Assembly: GCA_022768285.1 (NCBI GenBank)
Contig: JALEMJ010000001.1
Location: 109,912 to 173,911 of the forward strand
DNA: 64,000 nt
From: Aerococcus sp.
Lineage (GTDB): Bacteria; Bacillota; Bacilli; Lactobacillales; Aerococcaceae
Direction: 5' to 3'
Under the pieces are notes generated by a model that saw only the letters and a program-made list of their open reading frames with translations, had not been told where the DNA came from and searched no databases. A program made the translations under genes and the position numbers. The stretch's first letter is position 1. Each line of letters begins with the position of its first letter. Below, piece by piece: positions 1 through 8,500 of this stretch.

Positions 1-372
1 GGTATTGGTGTTAGCCAATCGCCGTTGATTATTCGCGTGATTAGCTATACGTTGATCGCTGTACCAATTCTGACCGCATTCTTCAGTATCTTCAAGTCGA
101 AGATTATGCAGATTATCGGGATTATTGTAGCGTTCATTGAAGCCGGGATGTTTATTTTTGCTGGTTTCTATGTTTACCAACTATCAGCAACATTACTCGG
201 AAGTTTTCAGAGCAATTTCTTCAATGCCATTTTCCAGAATGCATCGAATGTACTTGGATTGCCAGCATATATGTTGTTTATCGGTGTCGTTGGGATGGTC
301 ATCTTCACGATTATTCGTTTCATCGGTTTGACAATTTCTACGATCCGACGTCCAAAACGTGTGATCCGTTAA
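1..372 (+). CDS. C-terminal part of an unidentified membrane protein (5' end outside window)
   Basis: The reading frame is open from the first base, so the gene starts upstream of the window. A TTG at 25 is probably internal. The visible 123 residues contain three to four hydrophobic segments separated by short loops and end in a basic tail (TIRRPKRVIR), which by the positive-inside rule should be cytoplasmic. I recognise no family motif. It ends at a TAA just before a symmetrical terminator hairpin, so it is the last gene of its transcript. Membrane location is well supported; function is unknown. Confidence 0.6.
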   Translation, partial: GIGVSQSPLIIRVISYTLIAVPILTAFFSIFKSKIMQIIGIIVAFIEAGMFIFAGFYVYQLSATLLGSFQSNFFNAIFQNASNVLGLPAYMLFIGVVGMVIFTIIRFIGLTISTIRRPKRVIR

Positions 373-400
373 TACATTAACAATCATTAATCAACTAACA

Positions 401-431
401 AAAAAGCAGCCGACGATGTCGACTGCTTTTC
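401..431. terminator. Bidirectional intrinsic terminator
   Basis: GCAGCCGAC (406-414) pairs with GTCGACTGC (418-426) around a 3-base loop, flanked by an A-run on the left and a T-run on the right. It can therefore end transcripts from both the plus-strand membrane gene and the minus-strand small membrane gene, which converge here. Confidence 0.8.
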
Positions 432-455
432 ATATTGCTCAATTATAATGGCTTA

Positions 456-701
456 TTAGTTCATTTTTCTGACGAACCAAGAAGCTATTAATACCAAAAT
501 AACAGATCCGATAATGGATGGAATAATTGCCATACCAGCCACTGAAGGGCCGAAGTTACCGAAGAGTAATGTACCGAGCCATGAACCAACTAAACCGGAA
601 ACAATGTTCCAGATGAAACCATTACCGCCACGGTTAGTTAATGCACCGGCGATTGCACCGATGATAGCTCCGACAATAACTGTCCAGAGAAAACTAAACA
701 T
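456..701 (-). CDS. GlsB/YeaQ/YmgE-family small membrane protein
   Basis: This 81-residue protein is almost wholly hydrophobic, with three predicted membrane segments rich in Gly, Ala and Ile. The pattern is typical of the transglycosylase-associated/GlsB-YeaQ family: an N-terminal GAIIGAIAGALT segment, then SGLVGSWLGTLLFG, then a final helix ending in a short basic tail. A ribosome binding site (AAGGAG) lies about 9 bases before the ATG. Members are often stress-induced in lactic acid bacteria; the biochemical role is not established. It is a single gene convergent with the upstream membrane gene. Confidence 0.8.
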   Translation of the reverse strand: MFSFLWTVIVGAIIGAIAGALTNRGGNGFIWNIVSGLVGSWLGTLLFGNFGPSVAGMAIIPSIIGSVILVLIASWFVRKMN

Positions 702-874
702 GTAAATTTCACACTCCTTTTTATCAACTGCTAGTTAAACCAGCTCACTTATTATTACCCTAATATGTGAAAATTGCAAATGGAAAGTTCAAGTCTTTAT
801 ACATGACATATGCACAATTTTCAGTAAAATTAAACATTAGCTTTATAGGTCACTGCAGAAAAGAGGAGATACCA

Positions 875-1357
875 ATGCAAATCGTAGAAGTCACTGAAGT
901 CTGGCAGTTAGCACTCTGTTTCGAAGTACGTCAGCAGACCGAATTTATGGGCCATTCCCCATCCATGCATGAAGAATTTGATGAAAAATTAGAAGATATT
1001 AACGATAAATATATCTACATTATTGCCTATGACGATGAGAAAGCGCTCGGTACGGCGCGGCTGAGCAAAGAGGACGATCTTGACGATGATTCGTACTTCT
1101 TGAGCCGCGTGTCGATTGTCGACGATCAACAGGGGAGCGGTATCGGCCAAGCGATCATTAAATATGCTGAGAAAGTTGCGCTCGACCACGGTCGTCATCG
1201 CATTGTCCTGCATGCGGTGAAGGATGCTGTTGAATTCTATGAAAAGACGGGGTACGAAGGTCACGGTGATTATTTCGTCGATGTGACCGTGCCGGTACTC
1301 ACGATGGACAAGCAGCTCAATCACGACGACCATTGGGAACAATTAAATCATGATTAA
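875..1357 (+). CDS. GNAT-family N-acetyltransferase (ElaA-like)
   Basis: A 160-residue protein with the GNAT fold signature. A beta strand, IIAYDDEKALGTARL, is followed by the acetyl-CoA loop QQGSGIGQAII near residues 85-95 (the Q/RxxGxG/A motif), and then a C-terminal HAVKDAVEFYEKTGYE segment. I chose the ATG at 875 because AAGAGGAG lies 7 bases upstream; the frame stays open to 767 but that segment has no ribosome binding site. The arrangement resembles the ElaA/YjcF type of small acetyltransferase, whose substrates are mostly unknown. It is a single gene, followed by the regulated cytosine operon. Confidence 0.8.
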   Translation: MQIVEVTEVWQLALCFEVRQQTEFMGHSPSMHEEFDEKLEDINDKYIYIIAYDDEKALGTARLSKEDDLDDDSYFLSRVSIVDDQQGSGIGQAIIKYAEKVALDHGRHRIVLHAVKDAVEFYEKTGYEGHGDYFVDVTVPVLTMDKQLNHDDHWEQLNHD

Positions 1358-1370
1358 TTACCAGTGAGGC

Positions 1371-1398
1371 TTGCAAATCAGCTAAAAATAATTACAAT
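1371..1398 (+). promoter_or_regulatory. Promoter of codBA
   Basis: TTGCAA (1371-1376), a 16-base spacer and TACAAT (1393-1398). The predicted start near 1405 would place the GGCGATC arm of the attenuator at the very 5' end of the transcript. Confidence 0.55.
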
Positions 1399-1404
1399 AA
1401 TTGA

Positions 1405-1534
1405 AGGCGATCTTTAAATGTCATCCCGTGAGATGACGAAGATGGCGCACCTAACGACGGTATGATGTACTTCAAACCTGTCAATCAGTGGTCATCAATA
1501 TGTGCGATGATCGCCGATTGGGAGGTTTTTTATT
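1405..1534 (+). promoter_or_regulatory. PyrR-type transcription attenuator in the codBA leader
   Basis: Three mutually exclusive structures can be drawn. (1) A PyrR-binding hairpin: ATCTT (1410-1414) pairs with AAGAT (1439-1443), then a 5' internal bulge, then GTCATC (1420-1425) with GATGAC (1432-1437) closing a CCGTGA loop. The sequence UCCCGUGAG matches the core UCCNGNGAG of the known PyrR recognition loop. (2) An antiterminator: GGCGATC (1406-1412) with GATCGCC (1509-1515), and CGCAC (1446-1450) with GTGCG (1502-1506). (3) A terminator: AAACCTGTCAATC (1474-1486) with GATTGGGAGGTTT (1516-1528), followed by a T-rich run. The terminator's 3' arm contains the ribosome binding site GGGAGG, so translation would also be masked. 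UMP/UTP-bound PyrR should favour the terminator. The match and alternative pairings are seen; regulation by PyrR is inference. Confidence 0.75.
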
Positions 1535-2725
1535 TTGGAAGAAGTTCGTACGGATAGACAGGCGATGACGGAATCCAACGCGAAGGGGTTCCTAGTCACG
1601 CTTTCGGTCATGGTCGGTTTCACCTATTTCTCACCGTCTATGACAGCTGGCGGGACGCTCGGTCTCGGATTGACGTTTCCGAAGTTTTTGATGGCAATCA
1701 TGCTGGGAAATTTGTTTCTCGCCGTGTACACAGGCGTACTCGCCCATATCGGACAGAAAACAGGCGAGACGCTCGATGAATTAGCGCAGCATGCATTCGG
1801 TAAAAAGGGCGCACTACTGGCTTCAGTATTGATCGGTTTCACGCAGCTCGGCTGGTTCGGGGTCGGCGTCGCAATGTTCGCGCGCCCCGTTTCTGAATTG
1901 TTTCATATCAATAGCTATTTACTGGTTCTGATTGTCGGTAGCTTGATGACAGTGACTGCCGTCTATGGCATCAAAGCACTATCTTTCTTCGGAACAGTAG
2001 CTGTTCCATTGATCACCATTCTCGGTTTCTACTCCATGTATTTGTCGATCAATGAAGCTGGGAGCATCAGTGCAGTGATGAATAGCACCTCGACCAGTAC
2101 ATTAACGCTAACGAGTGCGCTGAGTATCGTGATTGGTAGTTTTATCAGTGGGGGAACAGCGACACCGAATTTTACCCGCTTCGCAAGGACGAATAAAATT
2201 GCGGTATGGTCGACCGTCATCGCATTCTTCTTAGGCAACACACTGATGTTTATGTTCGGCGCAGTCGGTGCGAGTGTCTTCGGCAAACCGGATATCTTTG
2301 ACGTATTGATCCTCCAGGGATTAGCGATTCCAGCTGTGTTGTCGCTTGGTCTCAACATCTGGAGTACCAACAACAACGCACTATATACGTCCGGTCTCTC
2401 ACTCGCGAACGTGACGCATGCGACACGAACGGCAATGACAATCGCCTCAGGTACGATCGGGACGCTACTGGCCATTTATTTGAACAATCATTTTGTCGGC
2501 TACTTGAACATCTTGAGTGCGATGATTCCCCCAGTTGGTGGGGTGATTGTGATGCACTATTTGAAGCATCGGAAGCAAGGCGTGCAGACGGCGATTACCG
2601 CGTGGAATGTTCGGGCAGTGATCGCAGCTGTTGCTGGCATTGTGGTCGGTCTCGTTGTACCAGCCGGTGTACCGTCCGTGAACGCATTATTAGTAAGTAT
2701 GATTATCGAAGGTTTGTGGGACTAG
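1535..2725 (+). CDS. codB: Cytosine permease CodB (NCS1 family)
   Basis: A 396-residue polytopic membrane protein of the NCS1 purine/cytosine permease family, slightly shorter than the usual 400-420. About eleven to twelve hydrophobic segments are visible. Family-typical stretches are GFTYFSPSMTAGGTLGLG near the start, GWFGVGVAMFARP, SGGTATPNFTRFARTNK in the middle and LNIWSTNNNALYTSGLSLAN in the second half. It imports cytosine for the deaminase encoded 13 bases downstream. The start is a TTG at 1535 with GGGAGG about 9 bases upstream; that site is part of the terminator arm of the leader, so both transcription and translation can be controlled. Identification is strong. Confidence 0.92.
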   Translation: MEEVRTDRQAMTESNAKGFLVTLSVMVGFTYFSPSMTAGGTLGLGLTFPKFLMAIMLGNLFLAVYTGVLAHIGQKTGETLDELAQHAFGKKGALLASVLIGFTQLGWFGVGVAMFARPVSELFHINSYLLVLIVGSLMTVTAVYGIKALSFFGTVAVPLITILGFYSMYLSINEAGSISAVMNSTSTSTLTLTSALSIVIGSFISGGTATPNFTRFARTNKIAVWSTVIAFFLGNTLMFMFGAVGASVFGKPDIFDVLILQGLAIPAVLSLGLNIWSTNNNALYTSGLSLANVTHATRTAMTIASGTIGTLLAIYLNNHFVGYLNILSAMIPPVGGVIVMHYLKHRKQGVQTAITAWNVRAVIAAVAGIVVGLVVPAGVPSVNALLVSMIIEGLWD

Positions 2726-2738
2726 AAAGGGAATAGCT

Positions 2739-3971
2739 ATGTTAATTAAAAATGCTCATATTGAAAACAATGAAACCCCGCAGGATATCTTAATTAAAGA
2801 TGGTAAGATTGAGAAAATTGCAGCGAACATCGATGTGCAGGATGATGAAGTGATCGATGCGACGGACAAGTTAGTGCTACCACCGTTTATCGATCCGCAC
2901 GTGCATTTGGATACGACGCAGACAGCCGGTGATCCGAAGTGGAATGAATCGGGAACGTTGTTTGAAGGTATCGAAACCTGGGCCCTACGCAAGGAAAAAT
3001 TGACGAAGCAGGACGTCAAGGAGCGGGCACTCAAAACGATTAAGAAACAAGTATCAAATGGGATTCAGTTTATCCGCTCGCACGTCGACTCTACCGACCC
3101 GAAATTGACAGCGATGGAAGCGATGCTTGAACTGCGTGAAGAATTGAAGGATACGATTGAATTACAGATTGTTGCTTTCCCGCAAGAGGGGATTTTGAGT
3201 TATCCGAACGGCAAGGAATTGCTGGAGGAGTCACTGAAGATGGGCGCTGATGCGGTCGGAGCTATTCCGCATTATGAATTTAACCGGGAATACAGCGTGC
3301 AGTCATTGCATGAAGCGGTTGATTTAGCCGTGAAATACGATCGTTTAATCGATGTGCACTGTGATGAAATTGACGATGGGCAGTCGCGCGGTTTAGAGAC
3401 ATTAGCAACGCTAGCCTATGAAACTGGGTTAAAAGATCGGGTCACGGCTTCCCACACGACGGCGATGCACAGCTATAATGACGCGTATGTGATGAAATTG
3501 ATGCGCTTATTGAAGCTCGCGGATATCAACTTCATCGCGAATCCGTTAGTGAATACGCATCTGCAAGGTCGCATTGACAACTATCCGAAGCGTCGCGGAA
3601 TGACGCGCGTTCAACCGCTACTGGCGAATGGCAATAATGTCGCATTCGGTCACGACGATATCCGCGATCCGTGGTACCCGCTCGGCAATGGTAATATGCT
3701 GGAAGTCGTTCACATGGGCTTACATATCGATCAGATGATGGGATACACTGATATTCAGAACAGCTACCAGTTTGTGACGACCAATGCAGCGAAAGCATTA
3801 CACATTACCGATCACTACGGTATCGAAGAGGGCAAACCGGCTAACTTGATTATTTTTAACCAGAAGGATTTCTACAACGTATTGAACGAACGCAGCGAAG
3901 TGCTATATTCGATCCACAATGGACGGATTCTTTCGGAAACAACACCTAAGCAGGTCACACTACATTTCTAA
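2739..3971 (+). CDS. codA: Cytosine deaminase CodA
   Basis: A 410-residue cytosolic amidohydrolase converting cytosine to uracil and ammonia, feeding pyrimidine salvage. Metal-site residues are all present: DPHVH (His54 and His56), HCDEIDD (His207), ASHTT (His239) and GHDDIRD (Asp306). Their spacing equals that of E. coli CodA (His214, His246, Asp313), and long stretches are near identical to it. The ATG at 2739 follows AAAGGGAA and lies 13 bases after codB, so the two form one operon under the PyrR-like attenuator. One reaction product is ammonia, which may matter given the ammonia-using purine enzymes proposed downstream. Confidence 0.95.
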   Translation: MLIKNAHIENNETPQDILIKDGKIEKIAANIDVQDDEVIDATDKLVLPPFIDPHVHLDTTQTAGDPKWNESGTLFEGIETWALRKEKLTKQDVKERALKTIKKQVSNGIQFIRSHVDSTDPKLTAMEAMLELREELKDTIELQIVAFPQEGILSYPNGKELLEESLKMGADAVGAIPHYEFNREYSVQSLHEAVDLAVKYDRLIDVHCDEIDDGQSRGLETLATLAYETGLKDRVTASHTTAMHSYNDAYVMKLMRLLKLADINFIANPLVNTHLQGRIDNYPKRRGMTRVQPLLANGNNVAFGHDDIRDPWYPLGNGNMLEVVHMGLHIDQMMGYTDIQNSYQFVTTNAAKALHITDHYGIEEGKPANLIIFNQKDFYNVLNERSEVLYSIHNGRILSETTPKQVTLHF

Positions 3972-3992
3972 TCTGATTATGAATGCAAAAAT

Positions 3993-4027
3993 AAATCTCC
4001 GCGCATGATGATGTGCGGAGATTTTTT
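3993..4027. terminator. Bidirectional intrinsic terminator
   Basis: AAATCTCCGCGCAT (3993-4006) and ATGTGCGGAGATTT (4011-4024) form a 14-bp stem with a 4-base loop, followed by a T-run. It separates codA from the convergent minus-strand hydrolase gene. Confidence 0.9.
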
Positions 4028-4055
4028 ATTTGATGCAATAAGGCGCTCTTTTAAT

Positions 4056-4754
4056 CTAGGCAATGGCGTAAACACGTGCGGAGTAGCCGTGCTGGGAATT
4101 AATGTTTACTGGACTAACGAAGATAATGCCACCCGTTGTCGGTAATTGTTTCAGATTGTTCAAAACTTCCACCTGGTAATTGTTCTGTGTGAGCCAGTAA
4201 TTCTCAGCCACTGCACTGCCATTTTCGGCCAGTTGCTTACCACTGTCAGTATGCAGGGTTTCGTGACCGATCGCTGTAATGTGTCGCTCTTCGTGAAGGA
4301 ATGCGAGGGCATCTTTTGACCATCCCGGCGTGTGTGAAACCTCTGCATTGTCTTTATTCAAGAATGCTTTTTTGCCACCGGCGCGTTTCGACCAATTGGA
4401 GGCGAAGGCAACGAATGAATCGGCAGGAATGCGTCCATTTTTATCCTCATACGCGGTGATGACATCGGGCGTCAATTCAAAGTCGCAATTATCAGCGACC
4501 GCATTCTCTAGATGTAACACGTAGAGCGGGAGGATGAATTGGTTGAGGTCGAGACCGGAAAATGCATCATCATTCGGATTATAGCGGATCGGTGCATCGA
4601 CATGCGTGCTGTAGCGAACACCATCGTAATCATCGTTTGCGTGCGCACCGAACACTTGGCTCGTATGCGGCACGGTGTGGGTGAGATCGTAATGTTTACC
4701 TTTTAAAATCACGCGCTGTAAATGGGATTGTTGCAAGTTTGAAATGGTCTGCAT
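4056..4754 (-). CDS. Cyclase-family (KynB/COG1878-like) metal-dependent hydrolase, divergent active-site motif
   Basis: A 232-residue protein with the outline of the cyclase/kynurenine formamidase family: YDLTHTVPHT near residues 22-31, the motif region YSTHVDAPIRY (residues 48-58), TPGWSKDALAFL and AIGHETLHTDSGK. Family members usually carry HxGTHxDxPxH. Here His51 and Asp53 of THxD are kept but both outer histidines appear as Arg, so metal binding may be altered. The ATG at 4754 follows AAGGAGG-like GGAGG; a TTG at 4769 overlaps that site and was rejected. It is a single gene behind a T-box, so its expression should respond to uncharged tRNA. That suggests a role in metabolism of an amino acid or an amino-acid-derived compound. 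Substrate unknown. Confidence 0.75.
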   Translation of the reverse strand: MQTISNLQQSHLQRVILKGKHYDLTHTVPHTSQVFGAHANDDYDGVRYSTHVDAPIRYNPNDDAFSGLDLNQFILPLYVLHLENAVADNCDFELTPDVITAYEDKNGRIPADSFVAFASNWSKRAGGKKAFLNKDNAEVSHTPGWSKDALAFLHEERHITAIGHETLHTDSGKQLAENGSAVAENYWLTQNNYQVEVLNNLKQLPTTGGIIFVSPVNINSQHGYSARVYAIA

Positions 4755-4780
4755 AGTTAAAACCTCCAATTGATCAAATA

Positions 4781-5064
4781 AAAAAGCGCCGCCCCTCGCT
4801 TTCGCAAAGGGACGACGCTTATCGTGTTACCACCCTGGATTCGTCACTGTTTCACAACAGCAACCTCAACAGTACCACTACACATAATATGTAGTGAAAC
4901 CTGGCGAGTTAACGGTCGCAATCCGTCGATACAGCGTGAACCGTATCGAATGTTCAGAGCTCATCTTCATTACACGTGCGCTTATCCGTTCTAACCATCG
5001 GGACTCGCTGTAAAGCTAACGTGTGACTACTCTTCTCTGCTTTGTTTAGCTATTTTCTAACGTT
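4781..5064 (-). promoter_or_regulatory. T-box riboswitch leader
   Basis: On the minus strand the leader contains the conserved T-box AGGGTGGTAACACG (4823-4836). A GC-rich terminator (4784-4820) with a T-run follows just before the gene. Upstream is a Stem I with an AGTA motif on the 5' side and AATGAA on the 3' side of the specifier loop. The bases after AATGAA read GATGAG. By the usual register the specifier is GAT (Asp) at 4963-4965, but ATG (Met) one base on is also possible. The T-box bulge reads TGGT, which expects a tRNA discriminator base A and fits Met better than Asp. The class is certain; the amino acid is not. Confidence 0.88.
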
Positions 5065-5070
5065 TTATTT

Positions 5071-5099
5071 ATAATAGGCGCGTTTGTTTGAATTGTCAA
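5071..5099 (-). promoter_or_regulatory. Promoter of the T-box transcript
   Basis: Minus strand TTGACA (5094-5099), 17-base spacer, TATTAT (5071-5076). Near-consensus sigma-A promoter; start expected near 5064. Confidence 0.8.
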
Positions 5100-5117
5100 G
5101 CATTTAAAATTTGCCAT

Positions 5118-5147
5118 CAAAAAAGCTTGGCTACTCAAAGCCAAGCC
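5118..5147 (-). terminator. Terminator of the 6S-like RNA
   Basis: GCTTGGC (5125-5131) pairs with GCCAAGC (5140-5146). On the minus strand the hairpin is followed by TTTTTT (5119-5124). It lies between the putative 6S RNA and the promoter of the T-box gene. Confidence 0.75.
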
Positions 5148-5164
5148 TAAAAAATAAAAGTTAT

Positions 5165-5357
5165 TTTTGTGTACCTCTCCAGAATGTGCCGTGGGAGATC
5201 AATTGTCTGAACCCGCGATTTAGCAGGTGGGTTCCAGTATCCGACTTTGACTGTCCACAAGTATGTGGCGTAGTCGCCATCGAAATTCGCAGATCCCGTT
5301 AATAAAATTGTTCGGTCAGCACATTAAAAAGCCACGAACACCTCAGATCAGTACACC
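5165..5357 (-). ncRNA. ssrS: 6S RNA-like regulatory RNA
   Basis: No convincing reading frame exists here, yet a promoter (TTGACC-17-TAAATT) and a terminator bracket about 190 bases on the minus strand, the usual 6S length. The ends pair: GTGTAC at the 5' side (5351-5356) with GTACAC at the 3' side (5169-5174), then GTGTTCGTGG with CCACGGCAC. Near the 5' end TCTGAGGTGTTCG closely resembles E. coli 6S TCTGAGATGTTCG. The 3' part contains a GAACCC/GGGTTC hairpin and ends in CTGGAGAG, again like E. coli 6S. 6S RNA mimics an open promoter and sequesters sigma-A RNA polymerase. Recognition is by structure and memory, without a covariance search. Confidence 0.65.
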
Positions 5358-5360
5358 CAT

Positions 5361-5389
5361 AATTTACCTAAAAATTGCGCACGGGTCAA
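5361..5389 (-). promoter_or_regulatory. Promoter of the 6S-like RNA
   Basis: Minus strand TTGACC (5384-5389), 17-base spacer, TAAATT (5361-5366). Confidence 0.6.
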
Positions 5390-5469
5390 CTCTTAATGAT
5401 TGCGTCTGATACATAAGACTTTCAATGACATAGCAACTGCATGTAAGCAATGATAATTTCTTGTTAAGG

Positions 5470-5523
5470 TTTTCATTTTGATAACCGTTGTGATATAATA
5501 TATTAAATGAAACGTTTTCATTT
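5470..5523 (+). promoter_or_regulatory. Promoter with palindromic operator before the GH31 gene
   Basis: TTTTCA (5470-5475), 18-base spacer and TATAAT (5494-5499). Directly over the expected start lies AAATGAAA-CGT-TTTCATTT (5505-5523), a perfect inverted repeat with a 3-base centre. It resembles a CcpA cre site (TGAAAACGTTTTCA) lacking one base, so it may bind CcpA weakly or a dedicated LacI-family repressor. Its placement would block initiation. The palindrome is seen; the regulator is inference. Confidence 0.6.
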
Positions 5524-5559
5524 AGTTGTTTATTGTGTTTTAGTTTTTGAAGGGATGAC

Positions 5560-8500
5560 ATGGTAAGTAAACGTAATCGCCAGCTGATAGCTCAAAAGGC
5601 GCTCAACAAGCGTCAGACATTTGGCTTGCGTAAGTTTTCGTTCGGTGTAGCTTCGGTTGCGCTCAGCTCGTTCTTGATTACTGGTGTCGCACCATCCGTT
5701 TCAGCAGCTGAAGAAACTGCTGGAGCGACCAGTGAACTTGTACCGGAATCTTCTGAAGATGCCGAACTGGAAGCAACAGGGGAATCAAACGGTCAAGAAT
5801 CAGAACCCGAAGTAGAAGGTACGGAACCATCCGAGGAAGAACAACCAGTGACTGAAAAAGAACCTGAAGCAGAAGGGGAGACCAGCAAGGTAGTGCCGCG
5901 TGCTGTGGAAGAAGAGAAAGAAACGCCTAAAGATCAGGATAAGGAAGCCAGTGGCAAAGAGGAACAACAAGTAGATCCAAATCGCCTCGGTGGTATCCAA
6001 AAGGTACAGCAGGTTGCTGATAATCAGTTCGAGATTGAATACACCACGGGTCAGAAAGCCCACATGGACTTCTACGACGACAATATCGTTCGCTACTACA
6101 TTGATCCGACTGGAAAATTCCAAGATGTCCCGACCCCACGTGATCCAGAACGTCCGGCGCATATTGCAGCCGCACCGTTGGAGAAATACGACACGATTAA
6201 GGTTGAACTCGCTGAAACTGAACAGAATGTCCAGATGGCAACTGATGCCATTGCGGTTGAATTGGATAAGAAGAAGGGTACGCTTAAATTAATCAACAAG
6301 GAAACTGGCGAGGTTGTTCTCGAAGAAGTTGAACCGATGTACATCGGACAAGGCAACAACGTACACACGACGCAGTACCTCAAATCGAACGCGGATAGCC
6401 AGTATTTCGGTGGTGGGACGCAGAACGGTCGTTTCACTCACAAAGGTCAGTCTATCAACATTAAGAATGAAAACAACTGGACAGACGGTGGGGTTGCCTC
6501 ACCAAACCCATTCTACTGGAGTACAGATGGCTACGGCGTCTTGCGCAACACCTTCTCGGAAGGTAAGTACGACTTTGAAAAGACGGCTAGTGACGAAGTT
6601 CAGACGACACACAACGAAAGACGCTTCGATGCGTTCTACTTCGTTGGTGACAAGCCGGCCGACATCATCAAATCTTACTACGAAATCACAGGGGCACCAG
6701 TTGTTTTACCGGAATTCGCTCACTATGAAGGCCATTTGAATGCTTACAACCGTGACTATTGGGTACCTGTTGCACAGGGAACGAGCGGTGCCGTTTACTT
6801 TGAAGAAAAAGGTGGCTGGTATAAAGAATATCAACCGGATGCCTTTAATAAACTTTCGGAGGAACAGAAGAAAGGCGCCTTTCGTGAAACTTTAAACGGT
6901 GAGCCGGAGGATGGAAACTTCCCATTCACTGCACGCGCTGTGGTTCTTCGATACAAAGAACATGACATGCCACTCGGTTGGATTTTAGTTAACGATGGTT
7001 ACGGTGCTGGTTATGGTCAGACAGGCTCACTTGAAGGTAATATTCAGAACTTGGCTGAGTTTAGTAAATGGGCTCAACAGTATGGTGTGCAGACGGGTCT
7101 TTGGACACAATCTGATTTGAAACCTATTGAAGGTATTGATCCACTGTTGCAGCGCGATCTAATTGCTGAAGTTCGTGACGCGCTTGTGCGTGTACTGAAG
7201 ACAGACGTCGCATGGGTCGGTAACGGTTACTCATTCGGATTGAACGGAACCGAAGACGCCAAAGAAATTATGGCGCAATACGGTGACGATGCGCGTCCAT
7301 TCATCATTACTTTAGATGGTTGGGGCGGTACGCAACGCAATGGTGGTATCTGGACAGGTGACCAATACGGCGGTAATTGGGAATACATTCGTTTCCATAT
7401 TCCAACGTATATTGGTACAGGCCTTTCTGGTCAACCAAACATGGGCTCGGACATGGATGGGATTTTCAGTGGTGCTAATCCAATTGTAAATACTCGGGAC
7501 TACCAGTGGAAAGCTTTCACGACCTTGCAGCTCAACATGGACGGTTGGGGTTACAACCCTAAGAACCCATTCGCGTTCGATCAATCGACAACCGATTTGA
7601 ACCGTTCATACTTGAAACTGAAATCCATGCTGGTACCATTCGCTTACAGTCTATCCCACGAAGCGTTGGATGGTATGCCACCAATTCGTGCGATGTTCCT
7701 AGACTTCCCCGATGAAGCCATCAACTACACGAAAGATGTTCAGTACCAGTACATGTATGGTGACAGCTTACTTGTCGCACCAATCTATGAAGCAACTGAC
7801 AAGAGCGATGCGAAAGGGAACGACGTCCGTAACGGTATTGTCCTACCAGCAGGCGAAAAATGGATTGACATCTACACAGGTGACGTGTACGAAGGCGGGC
7901 AAGTACTGAATAACTATGATGCGCCGATCTGGAAATTACCAGTATTTGTCCGTCAAGGGGCTATCATTCCGTTGAATAACCCGAACAATAATGTGACGGA
8001 AATCGACCGCACGACACGTACCGTTGAATTTTACCCTGGAAAAGATGCTTCATTTACTTTGGTTGAAGATGATGGGGTAACGAACGCCTACAAAGACGGC
8101 GCCGTAGCAATGACTGAAATTACTTCGACGACGTCAGAAGACGGGACGGTAACCTTAACGATCGGCAAGACTGATAGCCACTACGATGGTTACGATGATG
8201 TCAAGAACAAGAAAGCACAGTTCAATGTCAATATGACGTCCGAACCATCCAGTGTCAAACTGTTGGTTGGCGGCAAAGAAGTTGAATTGAAACGCGTGGA
8301 TAGTCGTGAAGCCTATGAAGAAGCCATTAAGAATGGTGAAAGTGTCTACTTCTATGAAGCAGAACCTAACTTGAACCAATTCAGTACGGAAGGCAGCGAC
8401 TTCTATGGTAAAGACCTTATCAAGAACCCAGTATTGCACGTGATGACGACGGCGTTTGATACGACAACGGCTGATGCGCAGTTGATCATCGAAGGCTACG

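Noticed and set aside
1405..1534. Purine-type or preQ1-type riboswitch before codB
   Set aside because: None of the conserved cores is present, while the PyrR loop consensus and the attenuator pairing explain the leader.
5111..5302. Plus-strand 63-codon frame
   Set aside because: It is antisense to the 6S-like RNA and its terminator and has no ribosome binding site.
5364..5561. Minus-strand 65-codon frame upstream of the GH31 gene
   Set aside because: No ribosome binding site, no family resemblance, and it lies across the GH31 promoter and the start of the 6S-like RNA.
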